In this document: piece by piece, positions 1 through 5,658 of the stretch | Layout of the letters: the number at the start of each line of letters is the position of its first letter | Numbering within the stretch: position 1 is the stretch's first letter | Source: Ramlibacter sp. | Lineage (GTDB): Bacteria; Pseudomonadota; Gammaproteobacteria; Burkholderiales; Burkholderiaceae_C | Reading direction: 5' to 3' | NCBI GenBank assembly: GCA_021156245.1 | Contig: JAJNBO010000015.1 | Span: 1-14,111, forward strand | Length of the DNA stretch: 14,111 nt | Position numbers and translations under genes: made by a program | Notes under the pieces: generated by a model | Told to the model about the DNA's origin: nothing | What the model saw: the letters and a program-made list of their open reading frames with translations, nothing else | The model's database searches: none

Positions 1-977
1 GGCGGCACGTTGGTCAGCAGCTCGCGCGCGCGCGCCACGGCGGCCAGGCCGCGGGTGATCGGGCTGGCGACTTCCGACAGCCGCTTGATCGGCGCGATCA
101 GCATCAGCATCGCGGTGACGAAGGCCGCGAAGGTGCCGACGGAGGCCTGGATCGGCCCGCCGCCGCGGCTTTGCCAGATGCCGACGCAGATGACGACCGA
201 CAGCGAGGCCGCGGCCACGAGGTGGGTGAGCGGCGTGATCGCGGCATTGGCCGCCGCGCCCTTGAGCGACAGGCGCCGCAAGGCCCAGCCCAGGTCGTGG
301 AAGCGTCGCGACTGCGTGCCTTGCGAGCCGTGCAGGCGCACGACGCGCGCGGCGAGCACGTTCTCTTCCACCACGTAGGCGAGGTCGTTGGTGGCCGCAT
401 GGCTGCTGCGGGCGATGCGATAGAGCCGGCGCGCGACGACGCGGATGATCCAGCCGACCGCGGGCACGATCGCCAGCGCGATGAGGGTGAGCTGCCAGTT
501 CAGGTACAGCAGGTACACCAGCAGCGCGATCATCGAAAGGCTGTCCTTGAGCAGCCCGATGACGGAGTTCACGAGCAGCGTCACGCCGCTCTGCACCTCG
601 AACACGACGGTGTTGGAAAGGGAAGTGGCGTTCTCGCGCGAGAACAGTGACAGGCGCGCGTCCAGCAGGCGGGTGAACATCGCCATGCGCAGGTTCATCA
701 GGCCGTCCTGGGCGATGCGGGCCAGCGCCAGGTCTGCCAGGAAACCGGCGACCCCGCGCACCGCGAACAGCAGCATCAGCGCCGCCGGCACCATCCACAG
801 CTTCAGGTCGCTGCCGCGGCCGAACCCGTCATCGAGCAACGGCTTCAGCAGGGCCGGCACGATCGGCTCCAGGGCCGACTGGATCAAGGTGCAGATCGCC
901 GCACCCACCCAGAACCTGCGCGAGCCGCCGAAGAACGGCATCAGCCAGCGCACCGCGCCCATGTCGATGCGGATCAC
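1..977 (-). CDS. msbA: Lipid A/LPS flippase MsbA, ABC exporter (3' part outside window)
   Basis: Half-transporter of the inner membrane that flips lipid A-core from the cytoplasmic to the periplasmic leaflet using ATP. I translated the complement by hand: 325 codons are open from GTG at 977 to the window edge. They encode the six-helix ABC exporter membrane domain, with hydrophobic stretches near residues 22-45, 60-80, 135-175 and 250-300. Typical MsbA features are the DxxLARIAQDGLMNLRMAMF region (about 83-102) and the FSREN/LSNTVVFEVQ region (about 111-127). The nucleotide-binding domain, normally the last 250 or so residues of a protein of about 590, lies beyond base 1. GTG at 977 has GGACGAG just upstream; ATG at 962 (five codons in) is the alternative start. 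It is divergent from the LPS glycosyltransferase, which supports an LPS role. Being a different ABC exporter is possible but less likely. Confidence 0.88.
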   Translation of the reverse strand, partial: MIRIDMGAVRWLMPFFGGSRRFWVGAAICTLIQSALEPIVPALLKPLLDDGFGRGSDLKLWMVPAALMLLFAVRGVAGFLADLALARIAQDGLMNLRMAMFTRLLDARLSLFSRENATSLSNTVVFEVQSGVTLLVNSVIGLLKDSLSMIALLVYLLYLNWQLTLIALAIVPAVGWIIRVVARRLYRIARSSHAATNDLAYVVEENVLAARVVRLHGSQGTQSRRFHDLGWALRRLSLKGAAANAAITPLTHLVAAASLSVVICVGIWQSRGGGPIQASVGTFAAFVTAMLMLIAPIKRLSEVASPITRGLAAVARARELLTNVP

Positions 978-1059
978 AAGTTCTCGTCCAGAGTCGGGGT
1001 GCAATAATGAAGCCGCGATTATGCCGTGCGCCGCTGGCCGGCCCCCGCCCCCAGAACCC

Positions 1060-1824
1060 ATGCCACGCCTGACCGTCGTCGTCATCACCCGCAACGAGAT
1101 CCGGAACATCCACCACTGCCTGCGCTCCGTCGCCTTCGCCGACGAAGTGGTGGTCGTGGATTCCGGCAGCAGCGACGGCACGCCGGAGGCCGCGCGCGCC
1201 GCCGGAGCGCAGGTGATCGTGGCGCCCGACTGGCCCGGCTTCGGCCCGCAGAAGAACCGCGCGCTCGACGCCGCCACCGGCGACTGGGTGTTCTCCATCG
1301 ACGCCGACGAGCAGGTGAGCCCCGAGCTCGCCGCGAGCATCCAGGCTGCGATGCAGTCCGGCCGGCACGACGCCTGGTTCGTCAACCGCCGGTCCAGCTA
1401 TTGCGGTCAGTACATGGCGCACTCGGGCTGGTACCCTGACCGCGTGCTGCGCCTGTTCCGCCGGGGCACGGCCCGCTTCTCGGACGATATCGTCCACGAG
1501 CGGGTCGTGGCCAAGGGTACGGCCGGGCGGCTGCAGGGGGACCTGCTGCACGACAGCATGCCGCACTTCGAGTCCGTCATCGACAAGATCGACCGGTATT
1601 CCACGGCGGGGGCTCTCGCGTTGATGAACAAGGGCGTGAAGGGGTCGCTGGCCAAGGCGCTGGGCCATGGCTGGTGGGCTTTCATGCGAACTTACGTGGT
1701 CAAGCTCGGCTTCCTCGACGGCCGGCTGGGCCTGGCGCTGGCGATCTCGAACGCGGAAGGCACGTATTACCGCTACATGAAATTGTGGTTGCTGCAGCGT
1801 AAAGCCGCCCTTGGTCCGGAGTGA
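1060..1824 (+). CDS. Family 2 glycosyltransferase, WaaE/LgtF-like LPS-core beta-1,4-glucosyltransferase
   Basis: Likely transfers glucose (or a related sugar) to heptose of the LPS inner core at the cytoplasmic face of the inner membrane. The 254-residue protein starts with the GT2 nucleotide-sugar fold: VVVITRNE (6-13), VVDSGSSDGT (32-41) and the metal-binding DADE (81-84). The GWYPDRVLRLFRRG and SDDIVHERV segments are typical of the WaaE/LgtF subgroup. A basic and aromatic C-terminal stretch with YYRYMKLW may lie on the membrane. The start at ATG 1060 (MPRLTVVV) is chosen because family members begin there; ATG at 1021 is in frame and would add 13 Pro/Arg-rich residues. Neither has a convincing ribosome binding site. 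The open frame continues to 445, but that stretch lies over msbA and is non-coding in this direction. The exact acceptor sugar cannot be read from the sequence. Confidence 0.85.
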   Translation: MPRLTVVVITRNEIRNIHHCLRSVAFADEVVVVDSGSSDGTPEAARAAGAQVIVAPDWPGFGPQKNRALDAATGDWVFSIDADEQVSPELAASIQAAMQSGRHDAWFVNRRSSYCGQYMAHSGWYPDRVLRLFRRGTARFSDDIVHERVVAKGTAGRLQGDLLHDSMPHFESVIDKIDRYSTAGALALMNKGVKGSLAKALGHGWWAFMRTYVVKLGFLDGRLGLALAISNAEGTYYRYMKLWLLQRKAALGPE

Positions 1825-1889
1825 CCCGGGTCGCGGAACCTTTGTCCTGCGGTAGAACCCCAGCATTGGCAACAGGAGAGAAACTAGAG

Positions 1890-3176
1890 ATGCATGTTCC
1901 TGGACATTGGCGCCGGCGCGACGTGATGGCCTTGCTGGGCACGTCGGCCGCCGGCCCGGCGCTGGCGCAGTTCCGCGTGGAAGTCACCGGCGTCGGCCTC
2001 ACGCAGCTGCCGATCGCGATCGCGCCGTTCCGCGGCGAGGCCGAGGCGCCGCAGAAACTCGCGGGCATCGTGCAGAACGACCTCGAGCGCAGCGGCCAGT
2101 TTCGCCCGGTCGACGCTGCCGCCGGCGCGGGGCTGGACGAAACCAGCCGCCCGGACCTGGCCCCCTGGCGGCAGAAGTCCGCGGACTCCCTGGCCGTGGG
2201 CAGCGTCACGCGGCTGGCCGACGGCCGCTACGACGTGCGGTTCCGCCTGTGGGACGTGGTCCGCGGCCAGAGCCTCGCAGCGGATGGCTTCGTGGTGGTC
2301 GCGGCCGACCTGCGGCTCGCCGCGCATCGGGTCGCCGACATGATCTACGAGAAGCTCACGGGCGAGAAAGGCGTGTTCTCCACGCGCATCGCATATGTGA
2401 CGAAGGCAGGCAGCCGTTACAACCTGTGGGTCGCCGACTCCGACGGCGAGAACGCCCAGTCGGCCCTCGCCAGCGCCGAACCGATCATCTCTCCGGCCTG
2501 GGCGACCAGCGGGCGGCAGCTCGCGTACGTCTCGTTCGAATCGCGCAAGCCGGTGGTGTACGTGCACGACGTGGCCACCGGCGGCCGCCGGCTGATCGCC
2601 AACTTCCGCGGCTCCAACAGCGCGCCGGCGTGGGCGCCCGACGGGCGCACGCTCGCGGTCACGCTCACCCGCGATGGCGGCTCGCAGCTGTACACGATCC
2701 CCGCGACGGGTGGCGAGCCGCGGCGCCTGACGCAGTCCGCCGGCATCGACACCGAGCCGATCTATTCCGCCGATGGCAGCACGATCTATTTCGTCAGCGA
2801 TCGTGGCGGCGCACCGCAGATCTACCGCATGTCCGCCACCGGTGGACAGCCGCAGCGCGTCACCTTTACAGGGTCTTACAACATTTCCCCGGCCCTGAGT
2901 CCGGACAACCGGTGGCTGGCCTACATTTCGCGCATCAACGGTGCTTTCAAGCTGCAGGTGATGGAACTCGCCAGCGGCAATGCGCAGTCGGTCACCGACA
3001 CGACCGCGGACGAAAGCCCGAGCTTCGCACCCAACGGCCGGCTGATCATCTATGCATCCCGGCAAGGCGGCAGCGAAGCGCTGATGACCACCACCCTCGA
3101 CGGCAAGATCAAGGCGCGCCTGCCCGGCAAGGGCGGCGATATCCGCGAGCCGGACTGGGGTCCCTTTCAACGTTGA
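1890..3176 (+). CDS. tolB: Tol-Pal system protein TolB
   Basis: Periplasmic protein that binds Pal and the C-terminal domain of TolA, linking outer membrane, peptidoglycan and the inner-membrane TolQRA motor during constriction. The 428-residue length is normal. An N-terminal TolB domain (about 27-165; FRVEVTGVGLTQLPIAI then DLERSGQF) is followed by a six-bladed PD40 beta-propeller (about 170-425) with repeated SPAWATSGRQLAYVS, APAWAPDGRTLAV, EPIYSADGSTIYFVS and SPSFAPNGRLIIYAS blades, ending in the family hallmark REPDWGPF. The ATG at 1890 has AGGAGAG (1874-1880) nine bases upstream. The signal peptide (cleavage after ALA, residue 26) carries RRRDVM at residues 8-13, like a twin-arginine signal rather than a plain Sec signal. 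tolQRA are not upstream; the next gene, pal, follows after 41 bases, so the two are co-transcribed. Confidence 0.96.
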   Translation: MHVPGHWRRRDVMALLGTSAAGPALAQFRVEVTGVGLTQLPIAIAPFRGEAEAPQKLAGIVQNDLERSGQFRPVDAAAGAGLDETSRPDLAPWRQKSADSLAVGSVTRLADGRYDVRFRLWDVVRGQSLAADGFVVVAADLRLAAHRVADMIYEKLTGEKGVFSTRIAYVTKAGSRYNLWVADSDGENAQSALASAEPIISPAWATSGRQLAYVSFESRKPVVYVHDVATGGRRLIANFRGSNSAPAWAPDGRTLAVTLTRDGGSQLYTIPATGGEPRRLTQSAGIDTEPIYSADGSTIYFVSDRGGAPQIYRMSATGGQPQRVTFTGSYNISPALSPDNRWLAYISRINGAFKLQVMELASGNAQSVTDTTADESPSFAPNGRLIIYASRQGGSEALMTTTLDGKIKARLPGKGGDIREPDWGPFQR

Positions 3177-3217
3177 TGCAGGGGCGCGAGCGCGTCCCAT
3201 TTCAGGAGGTTCAGGGA

Positions 3218-3763
3218 ATGAAGCAACGTGTGTTCCTGGCGGTCGCCCTCGCGGCCATGCTGGCCGGCTGCGCCAGCGGCGTGAAGCTCGACGACGTACC
3301 GGTGGAAGACAGGCGCGGCGGCGCCGTCGGCCCCGGTCCGGGTGGCCCCGGCGGCCCTGGGGGTCCCGGTGGAATGAGCCAGGTGCAGCCGGTGCAGGCC
3401 GACCCGACCGCGCGCGCCACGTCCGGGCCGGCCAACGTCGCCCGCATCATCTACTTCGACTACGACAGCTACGTCGTGAAGCCGGAGTTCCAGTCCCTGA
3501 TCGAAGCGCACGCGCGCTACCTGCGCGCCAACGCGTCGCGCCAGGTGGTGGTCGAGGGCCACACCGACGAGCGCGGCGGTCGCGAATACAACCTGGCCCT
3601 CGGCCAGCGCCGCTCCGAAGCCGTGCGCCGCGCGCTCGGCCTGCTGGGCGTGCCCGACACGCAGGTCGAGGCGGTGAGCTTCGGCAAGGAGAAGCCGGCC
3701 GCGATGGGCTCCGACGAAGCGTCGTGGGCGCAGAACCGCCGCGTCGAGATTACCTACCGGTGA
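3218..3763 (+). CDS. pal: Peptidoglycan-associated lipoprotein Pal
   Basis: Outer-membrane lipoprotein that binds diaminopimelate in peptidoglycan and TolB. The 181-residue product has a lipoprotein signal with lipobox LAGC and lipidation at Cys18, then a short tether containing an unusual Gly-Pro run (38-52), then an OmpA-like domain (about 74-181). That domain begins ARIIYFDYDS and contains GHTDERG with Asp117, and LGQRRSEAV with Arg131/Arg132, matching the residues that grip peptidoglycan in OmpA-family domains. The ATG at 3218 has a perfect AGGAGG (3204-3209) eight bases upstream, so the start is secure; the same frame is open far upstream only as a shadow of tolB. The last codon overlaps a GTG that may start cpoB, which suggests translational coupling. 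Confidence 0.97.
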   Translation: MKQRVFLAVALAAMLAGCASGVKLDDVPVEDRRGGAVGPGPGGPGGPGGPGGMSQVQPVQADPTARATSGPANVARIIYFDYDSYVVKPEFQSLIEAHARYLRANASRQVVVEGHTDERGGREYNLALGQRRSEAVRRALGLLGVPDTQVEAVSFGKEKPAAMGSDEASWAQNRRVEITYR

Positions 3764-3768
3764 ATCGC

Positions 3769-4545
3769 ATGAAACGTTCCGCGCTCGCCGCGGCGCTGGC
3801 CGCCGCCTCGCTCTTCACCGCAACCGCGCAGGCCGCGCTGTTCGAGGACGACGAGGCGCGCCGCGCCATCATCGACCTGCGCCAGCGCGTCGAGCAGCAG
3901 CGGCAGGGGCTGGCCGACGAGGTGCGCCGCGCGAACGACGAACTGCGGCAGGAGAACGCCACGCTGCGCCGCAGCGTGCTGGACCTGCAAGGCCAGATCG
4001 AGGCCTTGCGCTCGGAGCTCGCGCGCCTGCGCGGCACCGACGAACAGCTCGCGCGCGACCTGGCCGACACGCAGCGCCGGCAGAAGGACATCGTGCAGGG
4101 CGTCGAGGATCGGCTGCGCAAGTTCGAGCCCTCGCAGGTGAACGTGGACGGCAAGGACATCATGGTCGAGCCGTCCGAGCAGCGCGACTTCGAGGCGGCG
4201 CTGGGCACCTTCCGCAGGGGCGACTTCGTCGCCGCGCAAGTCGCGTTCGGCGAGTTCCTCAAGCGCTATCCGAACAGCGGCTACCGTCCCACGGCGTTGT
4301 TCTGGATCGGCAACGCGCAGTACGCCAACAAGGACTACCGCGGCGCCATCGCCAACTTCCGCCTGCTGCTGCAGCAGGCGCCGGACCACCCCCGCGCGCC
4401 CGAGGCCGTGCTGTCCATCGCGAACTGCCAGATCGAGCTGAAGGACAACGCGAGCGCGCGCCGCACGCTGGACGATCTGATCAAGGCCTATCCGCAGTCG
4501 GAAGCGGCCGGTGCCGCGCGCGAGCGGCTGGCCCGCTTGCGCTGA
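3769..4545 (+). CDS. cpoB: Cell division coordinator CpoB (YbgF), periplasmic TPR protein
   Basis: Periplasmic protein that binds TolA and, in E. coli, coordinates PBP1B peptidoglycan synthesis with Tol-driven outer-membrane constriction. The 258-residue product has a Sec signal ending AQA at residue 22, a long heptad-rich coiled coil (about 28-125, rich in Arg/Glu/Leu) that forms the trimeric stalk in the family, and three TPR-like repeats (about 138-258), including FRRGDFVAAQVAFGEFLKRY, then WIGNAQYANKDYRGAIANF and SIANCQIELKDNASARRTL. The start could be GTG at 3760, which overlaps the pal stop (GTGA), or ATG at 3769; the signal peptide fits MKRSALAAAL better, so ATG is used. Gene order tolB-pal-cpoB is the usual one. 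Confidence 0.94.
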   Translation: MKRSALAAALAAASLFTATAQAALFEDDEARRAIIDLRQRVEQQRQGLADEVRRANDELRQENATLRRSVLDLQGQIEALRSELARLRGTDEQLARDLADTQRRQKDIVQGVEDRLRKFEPSQVNVDGKDIMVEPSEQRDFEAALGTFRRGDFVAAQVAFGEFLKRYPNSGYRPTALFWIGNAQYANKDYRGAIANFRLLLQQAPDHPRAPEAVLSIANCQIELKDNASARRTLDDLIKAYPQSEAAGAARERLARLR

Positions 4546-4558
4546 GCGTCGCCACCGG

Positions 4559-5347
4559 ATGACCCACCTGGACGAAGCTGCGGACCTGCAGCGGCGCTTC
4601 GGTGGGCTCGAGCGGCTGTACGGCATGGCCGGTGCCGCGGCGATCCGCCGCGCGCACGTGGCGGTGGTCGGCATCGGCGGCGTGGGTTCGTGGGCGGCTG
4701 AAGCGCTGGCGCGCAGCGGGGTCGGTGCGCTGACGCTCATCGACCTGGACCACGTCGCCGAGTCCAACATCAACCGCCAGATCCACGCGCTGGAAAGCAC
4801 GGTCGGCCAGGCCAAGGTGCTCGCGATGCGCGATCGCATCGCGCAGATCCACCCACGCTGCGTCGTGCACCCCGTCGAGGAGTTCGTCGAGCCGGTGAAC
4901 TGGCCGGCGCTGCTGCCGGCGGGCGTGGACGCAGTGATCGATGCATGCGACCAGTTGCAGGCGAAGGCGGCGATGGCCGGCTGGGCCCGCGAGCGCAAGG
5001 CACTGTTCATCTCGTGCGGCGCCGCCGGCGGCAAGCGCCTGGCGCACAAGGTGGACGTCGACGACCTGTCGCAGACCACGCACGACCCGCTGCTGGCCCA
5101 ACTGCGGTACCGCCTGCGCAAGTTCCATGACGCGCCGAAGGAAGGCAGGAAGATCGGCATCCCCTGCGTCTTCAGCCGGGAGGCCGTGGCCCCGCCGGAC
5201 CCGTCGTGCGCCATCGAAGGCGACGGCACGCTCAACTGCCATGGCTACGGTTCGGTGGTCAGCGTGACCGCGACCTTCGGACAGGTCGCCGCGGGTTGGG
5301 TGCTCGATCGCATCGCCACGCGAAAACCCGTTTCCGACACGCTATAA
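4559..5347 (+). CDS. tcdA: tRNA threonylcarbamoyladenosine dehydratase TcdA (CsdL)
   Basis: E1-like ATP-dependent enzyme that cyclises t6A at position 37 of ANN-decoding tRNAs to ct6A. The 262-residue product has the family start RFGGLERLYG (13-22), a Rossmann loop GIGGVGSW (38-45), the acidic DLD that binds ribose (62-64), NINRQ (70-74) and DACDQLQAK (128-136), then SCGAAGGK (152-159). The C-terminal part matches TcdA: the QTTHDPL segment, the IPCVFSREAV segment, and a final VSVTATFGQVAAG helix. The length is usual for the family. ATG 4559 lies 13 bases after cpoB stops, so it may be read from the tol transcript; no clear Shine-Dalgarno is seen. The stop TAA lies inside the -10 box of the following tRNA gene, whose product belongs to the substrate class of this enzyme. 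Confidence 0.93.
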   Translation: MTHLDEAADLQRRFGGLERLYGMAGAAAIRRAHVAVVGIGGVGSWAAEALARSGVGALTLIDLDHVAESNINRQIHALESTVGQAKVLAMRDRIAQIHPRCVVHPVEEFVEPVNWPALLPAGVDAVIDACDQLQAKAAMAGWARERKALFISCGAAGGKRLAHKVDVDDLSQTTHDPLLAQLRYRLRKFHDAPKEGRKIGIPCVFSREAVAPPDPSCAIEGDGTLNCHGYGSVVSVTATFGQVAAGWVLDRIATRKPVSDTL

Positions 5348-5348
5348 T
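5343..5348 (+). promoter_or_regulatory. -10 box of the tRNA-Lys promoter
   Basis: A perfect TATAAT lies 38 bases before the tRNA and is followed by the GC-rich CGCGGGC, as in stable-RNA promoters subject to stringent control. No good -35 element is found at 16-18 bases upstream. The hexamer includes the TAA stop codon of tcdA (5345-5347). Confidence 0.65.
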
Positions 5349-5386
5349 CGCGGGCTTTGCTGCTCGCAAGAGCGGGAAAACCGGTC

Positions 5387-5462
5387 GGGACGTTAGCTCA
5401 GTTGGTAGAGCAGCGGACTTTTAATCCGTTGGTCGCAGGTTCGAATCCTGCACGTCCTACCA
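5387..5462 (+). tRNA. tRNA-Lys (anticodon UUU)
   Basis: A 76-base cloverleaf with the CCA end encoded. The acceptor stem GGGACGT pairs with ACGTCCT (first pair G-U), with A as discriminator base. The anticodon loop is CTTTTAA at 5418-5424, with TTT at 5420-5422 and A37 at 5423, the site of t6A/ct6A in tRNA-Lys. The T arm is GCAGGTTCGAATCCTGC. Sequence similarity to E. coli tRNA-Lys is obvious by eye. Confidence 0.98.
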
Positions 5463-5473
5463 ACTCCATCGAG

Positions 5474-5506
5474 AAGCCTGCTACGGAATCCGTAGCAGGC
5501 TTTTTT
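5474..5506 (+). terminator. Rho-independent terminator of the tRNA-Lys unit
   Basis: A 13-bp perfect stem, AAGCCTGCTACGG with CCGTAGCAGGCTT, around a three-base loop AAT, ends in six T (5501-5506). It starts 11 bases after the tRNA CCA end, so it closes the tRNA transcript and insulates the RTX gene from it. Confidence 0.93.
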
Positions 5507-5527
5507 CGTTTTCGCTTGCACTCGCGG

Positions 5528-5546
5528 ACTCACCCAATTGGGGAGT
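5528..5546. promoter_or_regulatory. Operator-like palindrome in the RTX gene leader
   Basis: ACTCACCCAATTGGGGAGT contains the perfect palindrome CCCAATTGGG (5533-5542), flanked by ACTC and GAGT, which pair if the A at 5532 is skipped. It lies about 113 bases upstream of the RTX start. The size and symmetry suggest a dimeric regulator site. No regulator is assigned and no clear promoter is seen between it and the gene; the rest of 5507-5658 holds nothing else I recognise except a CACCTCCTTT stretch at 5561-5570. Confidence 0.35.
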
Positions 5547-5658
5547 AGCGAAGAGCGATGCACCTCCTTTAATGTCACGGCCGGACACACGTTGCAGCAT
5601 ATGGCAGCGCTTGTGAACCTTTTGTTTCTTTTTGACAGCAACCAAGGAATACAGGCCC

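Noticed and set aside
1003..1008. AATAAT as a -10 box for the GT2 gene with TTCTCG at 981-986
   Set aside because: The -35 match is poor and the position overlaps the msbA leader; too weak to list.
445..1059. Long N-terminal extension of the glycosyltransferase frame
   Set aside because: It is antisense to msbA, Ser/Arg/Pro rich, and absent from the family.
1907..3217. Upstream extension of the pal frame through tolB
   Set aside because: It is an off-frame shadow of tolB; pal has its own Shine-Dalgarno and lipoprotein signal.
5357..5548. A 63-codon open frame over the tRNA (LAQLVEQRTFNPLVAGSNPARPT)
   Set aside because: This is the well-known spurious translation of a tRNA gene.
5632..5637. 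TTGACA as a -35 box for the RTX gene
   Set aside because: The matching -10 would fall at about 5655, at the start codon and with no TATAAT-like sequence there.
5387..5658. Genomic island integration at tRNA-Lys
   Set aside because: No integrase is present and the 3' end of the tRNA is not seen repeated in the window; the RTX gene also shares the composition of its neighbours.
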